Shown in pieces: positions 23,717 to 31,180 of a stretch of 33,038 nt of DNA. The position numbers were made by a program, and so were the translations under genes. The stretch covers positions 37,440 through 70,477 of the forward strand of contig VBAT01000061.1 of the NCBI GenBank assembly GCA_005884665.1. Direction: 5' to 3'. This DNA comes from Bacteroidota bacterium. GTDB lineage: Bacteria > Bacteroidota > Bacteroidia > Chitinophagales > Chitinophagaceae. The notes under the pieces were generated by a model. That model did not search any database. It was given only the letters and a program-made list of their open reading frames with translations, and was not told the DNA's origin. Numbering within the stretch: position 1 is the first letter of the stretch; each line of letters begins with the position of its first letter.

Positions 23717-24365
23717 ACCCTTCCATTTTCAAATGTCTAATCGTGGCGACAGGGTCCTTTGATCTGAAAACTGTATTACCTGCTACCAGTACATCAGTTC
23801 CGGCGGCTGCTATCGCGGCTGCATTTTCTTCGGTGACCCCGCCATCGATCTCGATTTTCACTTTCAATCCTTTTTCATCGATCATTTTCCGGAGCTGTTT
23901 GATGCGGTCCATGGTCCCTGGGATAAATTCCTGGCCGCCAAAACCAGGATAAACGCTCATCATGCAAACGACATTGATATGAGGCAATGCGTCTTTCAAA
24001 TTTTCGATCGGTGTGTCCGGACTGATCGCAATGCCAGCATCCATGCCCAGTGATTTGATCTCTTCAATATTCTTCAGCAGGTCGGGGCAGGCTTCGATAT
24101 GAATGCTGAGGTTGTTGGCCCCGGCATCTTTGAACATCTTGAAGTATTTCCATGGTTCAACGATCATAAGGTGAACATCACAATATTTCTTCGTTGTTGA
24201 CCTGACAAACTTCACGATCATCGGTCCGAAACTAATATTTGGAACGAAACGGCCATCCATAATATCGAGATGGAACCAGTCGGCCTGGCTTTCATTGAGC
24301 ATTTTGCACTCATCTTCCAGTTTCAGAAAATTGGCGGCAAGAAGGGAGGGAGCGACTAACGGCAT
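23715..24365 (-). CDS. rpe: Ribulose-phosphate 3-epimerase
   Basis: The 216-residue TIM-barrel enzyme interconverts ribulose 5-phosphate and xylulose 5-phosphate in the pentose phosphate pathway, in the cytoplasm. Metal and catalytic residues are visible: S7 in APSLLAANF, H32 and D34 in WFHLDIMDGRFVPN, H65 in DVHLMI, the MSVYPGFGGQEF loop, and Asp in KIEIDGGV with the phosphate-binding VAGNTVF. The length is standard. It is transcribed toward the broken receptor and lies downstream of the TPR lipoprotein gene, with about 70 bases of heptad repeat between. Confidence 0.96.
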   Translation of the reverse strand: MPLVAPSLLAANFLKLEDECKMLNESQADWFHLDIMDGRFVPNISFGPMIVKFVRSTTKKYCDVHLMIVEPWKYFKMFKDAGANNLSIHIEACPDLLKNIEEIKSLGMDAGIAISPDTPIENLKDALPHINVVCMMSVYPGFGGQEFIPGTMDRIKQLRKMIDEKGLKVKIEIDGGVTEENAAAIAAAGTDVLVAGNTVFRSKDPVATIRHLKMEG

Positions 24366-24403
24366 TTAAAAAAATTAGGCTGCAAGATACTAACTCAATA
24401 AAT

Positions 24404-24431
24404 CCGAATTCCAAATTTCGAAATTCGAATT
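24404..24431. repeat. Heptad repeat upstream of rpe
   Basis: Four consecutive degenerate heptamers, CCGAATT, CCAAATT, TCGAAAT and TCGAATT, lie between the TPR gene and rpe. Confidence 0.5.
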
Positions 24432-24437
24432 TGTCCT

Positions 24438-25532
24438 CTATTTCGTCATTCGTTCCGCCGCATCTTTTGCTTCAGTAAATTCCTTATCCAGGCTATACGC
24501 CTTTTCATAACTTAATTTGGCATCTTCTTTCTGGCCCAGGGCTTCATGACATTTTCCCATATAAAAGTATGCATCCGGAAATGCGGGATCGATGGTATTG
24601 CAAAGCTTGAAGGTCTTGTAGGCTTCATTGGTTTTTTTCTGTTCAAGAAGGATCTTTCCCTTTTCAATGTAGGCGTTCAGGTAATTGTAATTATGCCGGA
24701 TGGTCTCGTCAAACAACTGGATGGCTTTCGCCATCTCATTGATATTAGCATAGTAATCTCCTTTTACATAATAGGGATCGGCATGCAGTTTCATTGAATC
24801 TTTCCTGATTAGCGAATCGCAGAGGGCGAGAACTTTCGGATTTTTTGTTTCTGCGTATTTATAAGCGAGCTTCAGCGCTATATCAAGGTTCCCAGGAGTA
24901 ATATTATGTGCTTTTTCTAATGGAAGGATAGAACGGGTTATATCGCCTCTCTTTTCCAGCAATTCAGATTGAAGCAGCAGTATTTCTGTGTTGTTCGGAT
25001 AAACTTTCAGCAGTTCATCGCATATTTTCAAAGCATCAATGGTCTTATTAATGTCGTTATACGAACGTGCCAGTGTGAGCCGGAGCTGGTAACTGTGTGG
25101 CAACTCCGCTAGTGCCTGTTTCAAAAAGATCACTGCTGAATCGGCTCTTTTGTCCTTTAGAAGATAAGCGATGGCAATCGCATATTTTTCGTGTTTGTGA
25201 ATAGACCAGGCCTTTTGAAAATCGGCAAGCGCGGGCTCGGGGAAATTATTCCTGTTTAACAATACAGCCCTTCGGAAGTACAACTCGTCATTTTCGGGCT
25301 GTTGCTTGATGCTGTCTGTGAGAGAAGAAAATGGCTGCCGGGCAAGAACCTCGTCGAAAGGGGAGGTTCCATTTTTTGGGTTGCAGGCCATCGTCCAAAA
25401 AATAAGAGAGATCAATAATATGAAAGATCCAACTTGGGGTAAAAGACTTTTCTTTGCCGGCCGCGGACAACTAGTTAATGTACAAGAGTAGAACTTGGAG
25501 GTTGGGAATAACAATAAGATGATTTTAATCAT
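24438..25532 (-). CDS. TPR-repeat lipoprotein
   Basis: I start at the ATG at 25532 (364 aa); the frame beyond it to 25568 begins with TTG and would lie upstream of the predicted transcription start. A hydrophobic segment with a lipobox (LISLIFWTMAC) lies about 50 residues in. It is followed by eight or so tetratricopeptide repeats (for example YFRRAVLLNRNNFPEPALAD, LLLQSELLEKRGDITRSILP, YFYMGKCHEALGQKEDAKLS). TPR lipoproteins scaffold protein complexes in the periplasm. The stretch between the start and the lipobox is unusually long and contains a second hydrophobic segment (MIKIILLLFP), so the N-terminus may be mis-started or altered. Confidence 0.82.
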   Translation of the reverse strand: MIKIILLLFPTSKFYSCTLTSCPRPAKKSLLPQVGSFILLISLIFWTMACNPKNGTSPFDEVLARQPFSSLTDSIKQQPENDELYFRRAVLLNRNNFPEPALADFQKAWSIHKHEKYAIAIAYLLKDKRADSAVIFLKQALAELPHSYQLRLTLARSYNDINKTIDALKICDELLKVYPNNTEILLLQSELLEKRGDITRSILPLEKAHNITPGNLDIALKLAYKYAETKNPKVLALCDSLIRKDSMKLHADPYYVKGDYYANINEMAKAIQLFDETIRHNYNYLNAYIEKGKILLEQKKTNEAYKTFKLCNTIDPAFPDAYFYMGKCHEALGQKEDAKLSYEKAYSLDKEFTEAKDAAERMTK

Positions 25533-25561
25533 ATATTGGATGGTGATTCTCTGACAAATTC

Positions 25562-25595
25562 TTGACAAAGATAAATAGCAACAAATATACCTTTG
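25562..25595. promoter_or_regulatory. Overlapping divergent promoters
   Basis: On the plus strand TACCTTTG (25588-25595) fits TAnnTTTG, with TTG at 25562-25564 upstream. On the minus strand TATCTTTG (25566-25573) fits the same consensus. The PD40 and TPR genes start on either side, so the two -7 boxes lie 14 bases apart. Confidence 0.45.
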
Positions 25596-25619
25596 CCGCG
25601 CCCATATAAACGAACAAAC

Positions 25620-26789
25620 ATGAAAAAACTTATATCCTTTCCATTGATTGTCTTAAGCGTTTCGCTACTCGTTTCCTTCACGGGAATAACCCCTCCTACT
25701 CACAACGACGGTCTGCTCACTTTAAACTCGCAACTAACGACCCGCCTACCGGCAGGCAGGCTCTTGGACTATCGACTGCCTTCTGATTCTATCCAATACC
25801 CTGAAGAAGTACACTTCAAAAATGTGCAGCAACTAACTTTTGGTGGCGATAACGCCGAAGCCTATTGGAGCTATGATAGTAAATACATTGTGTTCCAGCG
25901 GACCAATCCCAGGGAAGGTATTAAATGTGACCAGATATTTATTGGCAAGGTTCCCGAGAAACCAGGTGATAAGTTTGAATACAGGCCTTTGAGCTCTGGT
26001 AAAGGTAGAACAACTTGTCCATTTTTTACAAAGGATGGCAAGCATATTATTTATGCATCTACGCACCTGGGCGCTGATACCTGTCCTCCTGTTCCTGACA
26101 GGTCAAAGTATGGTAACAAATATATCTGGCCGTTGTACGACACATATGATATTTTCATGGCGGACCTGGATGGCAAAATAATCAAGCAACTGACCCATTC
26201 AAAAGGATATGATGCGGAAGGAACATTATCGCCCGATGGAAAACAAATGATCTACACGAGTGACAAGGATGGCGATATCGATCTTTATATTATGGATCTT
26301 GCTACCGGCAGAGAAAAGCGGGTGACTAATACGCTGGGTTATGATGGTGGTGCATGGTTCAGTCCCGATGGTAAGAAGATCATCTGGAGGGCTTCGAGAC
26401 CGAAAACTGAAGCCGATATAAAAGAATACAAAGACTTGCTTGCTGAAAATTTAGTGGCGCCTGTCAACATGGAAGTGTTTGTTGCCAATGCGGATGGAAG
26501 CAATGTTCGCCAGGTCACGAATTTCGGACAGGCCAACTGGGCACCGGCTTTCTTCCCCGATAGCAAACGGATCATTTTTGCTTCCAACTACGAGTATAAA
26601 AGAGGATTTCCATTCAATATTTATTCGATAAATGAAGACGGAAGCAATCTCCAGAAGATCACCCACGAAAAGATCTTCGATGCATTTCCCATGTTTTCCC
26701 CGGATGGGAAGAAACTAATCTTCTGCAGCAACCGCAATAACGGGGGAACGAGAGATACAAATATTTTTATAGCGGACTGGGTAGAGTGA
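25620..26789 (+). CDS. Exported PD40 (TolB-like) beta-propeller protein
   Basis: This protein (389 aa from the ATG at 25620) has a signal peptide (MKKLISFPLIVLSVSLLVSF). After about 30 odd residues a six-blade PD40 propeller follows from about residue 60, with repeated motifs such as YDAEGTLSPDGKQMIYTSDK, DGGAWFSPDGKKIIWRAS, NWAPAFFPDSKRIIFASN and DAFPMFSPDGKKLIFCSNRN. Such propellers are usually periplasmic binding or scaffold proteins. The segment between the signal peptide and the propeller is encoded by intergenic repeat words, which appear to have been inserted in frame. The gene lacks an adjacent partner on the same strand. Confidence 0.88.
   Translation: MKKLISFPLIVLSVSLLVSFTGITPPTHNDGLLTLNSQLTTRLPAGRLLDYRLPSDSIQYPEEVHFKNVQQLTFGGDNAEAYWSYDSKYIVFQRTNPREGIKCDQIFIGKVPEKPGDKFEYRPLSSGKGRTTCPFFTKDGKHIIYASTHLGADTCPPVPDRSKYGNKYIWPLYDTYDIFMADLDGKIIKQLTHSKGYDAEGTLSPDGKQMIYTSDKDGDIDLYIMDLATGREKRVTNTLGYDGGAWFSPDGKKIIWRASRPKTEADIKEYKDLLAENLVAPVNMEVFVANADGSNVRQVTNFGQANWAPAFFPDSKRIIFASNYEYKRGFPFNIYSINEDGSNLQKITHEKIFDAFPMFSPDGKKLIFCSNRNNGGTRDTNIFIADWVE
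25690..25785. repeat. Intergenic repeat words inside a coding sequence
   Basis: CAACTAACGACCCGCC, the palindromic CTACCGGCAGGCAGG and TTGGACTATCGACTGCC are the same words found between genes at 18706, 31064 and 31142. Here they encode RLPAGRLLDYRLPSDS after the signal peptide. Confidence 0.6.
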
Positions 26790-27084
26790 GAGAGAGTCGA
26801 TAGTCGGGAGTCGATAGGCAATAGTCGCACTCCGCTCCCGCACTCGATGCTAGGTGCTGGATGCCGTCATTGCGATCCGCCGGAAGGCGGAGAAGCAACT
26901 GGATGTTAGATGCCCTGGCGTCCCAGAGGGACACCATATTGGTGGCGACACGAAACGCAATTGCCATTCGCGCCGTAGGTGCGAAATGTCTTGACGCCAG
27001 ATATTGGATGCCGGCTTTGCGAGCAGAGCGAGGCAATTGGAACAGTTTTTGGAAAGTAGTACCCATACTCAAACGTATCACATT
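26790..27084. repeat. 295-bp repeat mosaic with REP-like palindromes
   Basis: It contains GTCGATAGTCGGGAGTCGAT (from 26797), GATGCTAGGTGCTGGATGCC (26847-26866), an imperfect palindrome GTCATTGCGATCC...AGAAGCAAC (26866-26899), the hairpin GTCCCAGAGGGAC (26920-26932), the hairpin TTCGCGCCGTAGGTGCGAA (26967-26985), and CTTTGCGAGCAGAGCGAGGC (27015-27034). No gene is seen. Confidence 0.6.
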
Positions 27085-27834
27085 ATGAAGACTTTCCTGA
27101 GAGTAGTTTTAATCCTTTCTGTTTTTATTGGCTGTAGCAAAAAAGATGAGTTTGTTAACAACCCTGGAGCTACAGATCTGCATAATAAACCGGTAGGGGC
27201 TTCGGCACACGACCTGCTTGCATCTTCAAAGTATACTTCGCTAAAAATAGAAGTCCAGTACATGAGCGGTTTTCAGCCGGATGCAGCAGCATTGAATCAT
27301 TTACAAACTGTATTAAGTGGCTTGCTTAATAAACCCGCGGGTATAACTATTGTTACAAAAGAAATACCAGCCGTTTCCAATACTACTCTCTCCATTGATG
27401 ATATCGCACAAATAGAAAAGAATAACAGAACCGCATTTACGTCGGGTGCTGAACTCGCCGTATATGTACTGTATACGAACGGAACCTATTCAGATAATAA
27501 TGTGCTTGGAGTAGCTTATAAAAACACCTCAGTGGCTTTATTCGGAAAGAAGATACAGGACAATTCCGGCGGTATCGGCCAGGCAAGCCGAACCAAACTG
27601 GTGGCAACAGTGGTTGAACATGAACTGGGACACCTGATGGGACTTGTCGATCTTGGTTCACCCATGCAAACCAATCATAAAGATGCATCCCACGGAAATC
27701 ATTGCAACAACAGCAATTGCCTGATGTATTACGCATCGGAGACGAGCGATATATTGGGTTTCCTGATCACGGGCAATATCCCTTCTCTCGATGCGAATTG
27801 CGTTGCTGATCTGCATGCCAATGGAGGACAGTGA
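27085..27834 (+). CDS. Metzincin-type metalloprotease lipoprotein
   Basis: The start is the ATG at 27085 (249 aa); the frame upstream reads through repeats. A lipobox (LSVFIGC, Cys17) shows it is anchored in a membrane. The zinc motif VEHELGHLMGLVD gives H179, E180, H183 and probably D189 as third ligand, and NCLMYYAS (M214) has the position of a Met-turn. These are marks of metzincin proteases of the HExxHxxGxxD kind. Two close Cys (HCNNSNC) may be joined. The substrate is unknown. It is a single gene, with repeats on both sides. Confidence 0.88.
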   Translation: MKTFLRVVLILSVFIGCSKKDEFVNNPGATDLHNKPVGASAHDLLASSKYTSLKIEVQYMSGFQPDAAALNHLQTVLSGLLNKPAGITIVTKEIPAVSNTTLSIDDIAQIEKNNRTAFTSGAELAVYVLYTNGTYSDNNVLGVAYKNTSVALFGKKIQDNSGGIGQASRTKLVATVVEHELGHLMGLVDLGSPMQTNHKDASHGNHCNNSNCLMYYASETSDILGFLITGNIPSLDANCVADLHANGGQ

Positions 27835-27849
27835 AGATGAGTACGAAGT

Positions 27850-27960
27850 ACTGAGCTGGGAGTAGTTAGTCGATAGTCAATAGTGGATAATCTGGACTTT
27901 GAATTCTGCATTCGTTACCGCGAGCGTAGCGAAGCAATTTAGGAGATGGAGGGTGAGGCC
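27850..27960. repeat. Composite intergenic repeat
   Basis: TAGTTAGTCGATAGTCAATA (27863-27882) is followed by the palindromic CGCGAGCGTAGCGAAGCAAT (27919-27938) and AGGAGATGGAGGGTGAGGCC (27941-27960). The last is the reverse of the module at 14003. Confidence 0.6.
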
Positions 27961-27967
27961 GCAAAAA

Positions 27968-27999
27968 TTTGACGTTGCAACCATGCTGTTGTAGTTTTG
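27968..27999 (+). promoter_or_regulatory. Promoter of the four-helix membrane protein gene
   Basis: TTTG (27968-27971), 20 bases, TAGTTTTG (27992-27999). Both elements match the consensus exactly; the start codon is 18 bases after the -7 box. Confidence 0.6.
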
Positions 28000-28017
28000 A
28001 ATACTTAAACTAAAATC

Positions 28018-28488
28018 ATGGATAAAGGGCTGCTCGACCTTCACAACCTGCTTCGCTGGATTCTACTAATTCTTTTGTTGCTCTCTATTTACAAGGCATA
28101 CTCCGGATGGAAGAACAAAAAAGTATTTTCTCCGGGAGACAGGAAGACCTGGCTGTTCACACTTATTGCGGCTCATACGAATCTTTTGATCGGGTTGTAT
28201 CTCTGGTTGTGGGGACGGTTCGGAATGTTGAAGATACCTGCCCCACCAGAAGGAGTTACAAAAAGTAAATTCCATCTCTTTTTTTGGATAGAACATCCTG
28301 CGATGATGATCCTGTCAGTTATTATGATCACGCTGGCTTACCGCGTAGCAAAAAAGACTTTACCTGACTCTACAAAATATGCAAGGGGACTTTGGCTGTT
28401 TATTGTTGCGCTGCTATTTATCCTGGTGGCGATTCCCTGGCCATTCCGGCATGATATCGGAAGACCGTGGTTGCCAGGAATGGGTTGA
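28018..28488 (+). CDS. Four-helix membrane protein (cytochrome b-like)
   Basis: This 156-residue integral membrane protein has helices near 8-26, 46-66, 92-108 and 124-141. His residues sit near the membrane (LLDLHNLLRW, IAAHTNLLIG, FWIEHPAMM), a pattern that suggests heme binding. Proteins of this kind in Bacteroidota are usually named cytochrome B or left hypothetical; the C-terminal IPWPFRHDIGRPWLPGMG is a typical ending. No redox partner is linked. The gene is monocistronic and converges on the aminotransferase gene across a hairpin-forming repeat. Confidence 0.82.
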   Translation: MDKGLLDLHNLLRWILLILLLLSIYKAYSGWKNKKVFSPGDRKTWLFTLIAAHTNLLIGLYLWLWGRFGMLKIPAPPEGVTKSKFHLFFWIEHPAMMILSVIMITLAYRVAKKTLPDSTKYARGLWLFIVALLFILVAIPWPFRHDIGRPWLPGMG

Positions 28489-28489
28489 G

Positions 28490-28597
28490 TACTGATGCGG
28501 GATGTTAGATGCTAGATACCAGGTGCAGGATGCTATGTTTAGAATGCTGTATTCACTTCGACAGCATCCAGCTGCCAGAATCCAGTATCCAGCGTCA
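28490..28597. repeat. Long imperfect hairpin repeat between convergent genes
   Basis: The left arm starts GGATGTTAGATGCTAGATAC (28500-28519). It pairs imperfectly with the right arm, AGCATCCAGCTGCCAGAATC (28563-28582) and onward, and the inner GGATGCT/AGCATCC pair is perfect. The right arm runs into the aminotransferase stop codon. It could work as a two-way terminator. Confidence 0.6.
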
Positions 28598-29698
28598 AGC
28601 CACACTCAGGGCTTCAGCCACTTTCTTCATTTCATCTACTGTACCTACACTAAGACGAAGCCATTTAGTTCCTTCTTCAAAAGTTCTGGCCCCGACTATC
28701 TGCTGCGATTCGAGCAGTTTCTGAACATCTTTGCCAAATGGCGCAGAATTGAAGTAAACAAAACTGGTGTGAGACTCTATATAAGGCATGCCTACTTTAT
28801 CCAATGCTTTGTAAAAGACGGAACGGGCTTTTTGATTTTCAGCTTTACAAAAAGACATAAAATTCTTATCGTCCAATGAAGCAAGGGCACCAGCCAGTGC
28901 AACCGCACCAGCTCCTGCATTTGCCCAGGGTTGTAAGTCATTTAACTGTTTAATCGTCTGCGGGTGAGCCATAGCAAAACCAATTCTTGCACCTGCCATT
29001 CCATGTATCTTGGAAAAAGTTTTAGCTACCACAAGGTTGGGATAATCATTCACCCATTTAACCATCGAAGGCTCGTCGCAAAATTCAGTATAAGCTTCAT
29101 CCAGGAGGATGATACATTTTGGCGCTATATCTTTTATAAACGTTTCCAGTTCGGCAGCAGGAATGATGGTGCCTGTGGGATTCGCAGGGTTACAGAGATA
29201 AACCATCCTCGTGTTTGCATCCATTGCATCCTTTATCCGTTGGAGATCGGTCTGCTTTTTCCCAGTCAGCGGCACAAGCTTAATTGGCAAGCCTACTTTT
29301 CTCGCTGCGCCCATCCATAAACGAAAAGTGGGATCGGGAGCGACCGCATTTCCTTTTTGCAAAGCAGCCATCAAAGACGTAATGCCCAACAACTCCGAAG
29401 AACCCGCACCAATCATAATATGTTCTTTGGTCAATCCATACATCGACGCAAGCTTTTCCCTCAATTGCGTCGTTACTTCCCAGGGATAACGGTTGGAAAC
29501 GCCGACAGCTGCTATCATAGCCGATTTTGCAGCCGGTGAAGGCCCGTGCGGATTTTCATTGGAGCTGAGCTTGATAATATTGCCTGTAAAGCCACGATGA
29601 GTAACGATCCTTTCTACTTCGCGGGAAAAAGCATCACGGCTGAAAGCAAAAGCTGCTGCAGCCAGGGCTGATTGCTTAAGTACTTGGCGACGATCCAT
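28595..29698 (-). CDS. Tat-exported HisC-like aminotransferase
   Basis: This 367-residue PLP-dependent class I/II aminotransferase is of the histidinol-phosphate type. The fold residues are clear: SSNENPHGPS, NPANPTG, LLDEAYTEF (D200) and VVAKTFSKIHGMAGARIGF with the PLP lysine at K230. The N-terminus is a twin-arginine signal (MDRRQVLKQSALAAAAFAF), so the folded enzyme is probably sent to the periplasm. It is not in a his operon, so histidine synthesis is unlikely; the substrate is an open question. The stop codon lies at the edge of a repeat. Confidence 0.9.
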   Translation of the reverse strand: MDRRQVLKQSALAAAAFAFSRDAFSREVERIVTHRGFTGNIIKLSSNENPHGPSPAAKSAMIAAVGVSNRYPWEVTTQLREKLASMYGLTKEHIMIGAGSSELLGITSLMAALQKGNAVAPDPTFRLWMGAARKVGLPIKLVPLTGKKQTDLQRIKDAMDANTRMVYLCNPANPTGTIIPAAELETFIKDIAPKCIILLDEAYTEFCDEPSMVKWVNDYPNLVVAKTFSKIHGMAGARIGFAMAHPQTIKQLNDLQPWANAGAGAVALAGALASLDDKNFMSFCKAENQKARSVFYKALDKVGMPYIESHTSFVYFNSAPFGKDVQKLLESQQIVGARTFEEGTKWLRLSVGTVDEMKKVAEALSVA

Positions 29699-29838
29699 AT
29701 AAAAGATTTATAACGTTAAGGTATCTATTTTTTTGCACAGTGAATATTCTTAGTAAATGAATCATCCACAAAACCGGCGGGTGGCAGGGATATTGTTGCT
29801 ATCGATGATTACTTAATTATTCATAAAATCTTTCAATT

Positions 29839-30303
29839 ATGAAGAAGTATTCTTATGTGCCGGAAGGCTATAATGCCGTGAGTCCTTCGCTGGCGTTTAA
29901 GGGGGCAGAAAAAGCCATCGAGTGGTATAAGAAAATTTTTAATGCTGAGGAAAAAATGCGTTTCGACAACCCGGATAAAACGATCGCGCATGCCGAACTT
30001 GCTATCGGTGATTCGGTAGTTATGCTTACAGAAGAAAACCCACAGTATAATAAAAGCCCGAAAACAGCGAATGGCAATTCTATTATCCTATGTATCTATG
30101 TTCCCGATGTGGATGCAACGGTCAAAAAAGCGCTAGATAATAAAGCAAAACTGCTCATCGACGTAAAGGACCAGTTTTATGGAGACAGGAGCGGACGAAT
30201 TGAAGACCCGTTTGGATATACGTGGATCGTTTCGACGCATGTTAAAGATGTTTCAGACCAGGAAATGCGTCGAGCTATGAAGGAAATGTCGGAACAGCAT
30301 TGA
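29839..30303 (+). CDS. VOC-family (PhnB/glyoxalase-like) protein
   Basis: This 154-residue vicinal-oxygen-chelate protein shows the paired beta-alpha-beta-beta-beta modules: YNAVSPSLAFKGAEKAIEWY, IAHAELAIGDSVVMLTEENP, IILCIYVPDVDATVKKALDN and DQFYGDRSGRIEDPFGYTW. The last is the common YGDR..DPFG ending of PhnB-like members. No clear full metal-ligand set is identifiable, so the activity is unknown; such proteins range from lyases to resistance proteins. It converges on the phosphoesterase gene with one base between the stops. Confidence 0.9.
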   Translation: MKKYSYVPEGYNAVSPSLAFKGAEKAIEWYKKIFNAEEKMRFDNPDKTIAHAELAIGDSVVMLTEENPQYNKSPKTANGNSIILCIYVPDVDATVKKALDNKAKLLIDVKDQFYGDRSGRIEDPFGYTWIVSTHVKDVSDQEMRRAMKEMSEQH

Positions 30304-30304
30304 T

Positions 30305-30805
30305 CTATCTTTTCCCCAATTCAATTACTTCACAATCTTTTATGTCAGGACCATCAATCGCAAAGCGAATGATGGTCCTGATTTTATGCCAGCCATGTTT
30401 CCCAGCTGCGCCGGGATTCATGTACAGACAGTTGATTTTGTCATCGTACATGATCTTTAAAATATGCGAGTGACCAGTGATGAATAATTTTGGCTGGTGG
30501 ATTAATAATCCTTTTTTGGTTTCTGGATTATAACGAGGCGGCGAGCCACCAATATGACGGATCATCACTTTCACTTCTTCGCAGGTAAAGATCAAATTCT
30601 CGGGATAAACAGTTCGTATATCATTCCCGTCAATATTGCCGTAGACGCCCCTCACTGGAAGACTGCTGGTGGAAGCAAGTTGGCTGGCGAGACCCATACC
30701 TCCAAAATCACCGGCATGCCATATTTCATCGCAAGTTTGAAAATGCCTGTAAACATTTTCATCCAGGAAGCCATGGGTGTCCGATATGAGGCCGATGCGG
30801 GTCAT
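30305..30805 (-). CDS. Metallophosphoesterase, YfcE/MJ0936 type
   Basis: This 166-residue two-metal phosphodiesterase has all family motifs in order: GLISDTHG (D9, H11), WHAGDF (D33), GNIDG (N57), RHIGG (H84) and ITGHSHI (111-114), with LYMNPGAAG near the end. Such proteins hydrolyse phosphodiester or phosphomonoester bonds in small molecules; the natural substrate here is unknown. The length is normal. No operon partner is seen. Confidence 0.92.
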   Translation of the reverse strand: MTRIGLISDTHGFLDENVYRHFQTCDEIWHAGDFGGMGLASQLASTSSLPVRGVYGNIDGNDIRTVYPENLIFTCEEVKVMIRHIGGSPPRYNPETKKGLLIHQPKLFITGHSHILKIMYDDKINCLYMNPGAAGKHGWHKIRTIIRFAIDGPDIKDCEVIELGKR

Positions 30806-31180
30806 TTTATTTATGATTTGAACTGGCGAAGATACTGGATGCCGTCATCACGAGCGGAGCGAAGCGACTGGTTGGCGAGGCAAAATTCGCCGATAATCGC
30901 TAATTTTAATAGATCAACAGTTATGCTTTTCAACAGGAACTTCACATATTGGATTGATAAAAGAAGATGGAAGTATATTTTTCTTCTTTCTACCTTAGAG
31001 TTATCACGAAATAAATGCTAAGCAGCGAGACGAACGATGGTTGCGACAGCTATCGGAGAGCGTCCTGTCAGGCGGCAGGCTGATGTAAGAAAATCCGATC
31101 GCCAAGCTTAGGATAGTAATGCAGCCTGGTTCACCCTTAACAACTATCGACTAAAGACTAACGACTATAAATTAATCTCT
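30806..31180. other. 375-bp gene-free region with repeats and a hairpin
   Basis: The left end has the REP-like GTCATCACGAGCGGAGCGAA (30844-30863). Near 31052-31099 ATCGGA and TCCGAT enclose CCTG/CAGG, giving a small nested hairpin. The right end is CAACTATCGACTAAAGACTA (31141-31160), another copy of the short word, 20 bases before the hmgA start. I see no ORF that I trust. Confidence 0.45.

Noticed and set aside
26790..28600. CRISPR array, because repeats recur at intervals
   Set aside because: The units are degenerate, of different lengths and orientation, with no uniform repeat-spacer pattern and no cas genes.
30554..31021. 155-codon open frame on the plus strand
   Set aside because: More than half is antisense to the conserved phosphoesterase and the rest runs through a repeat; no ribosome-binding site or recognisable protein.
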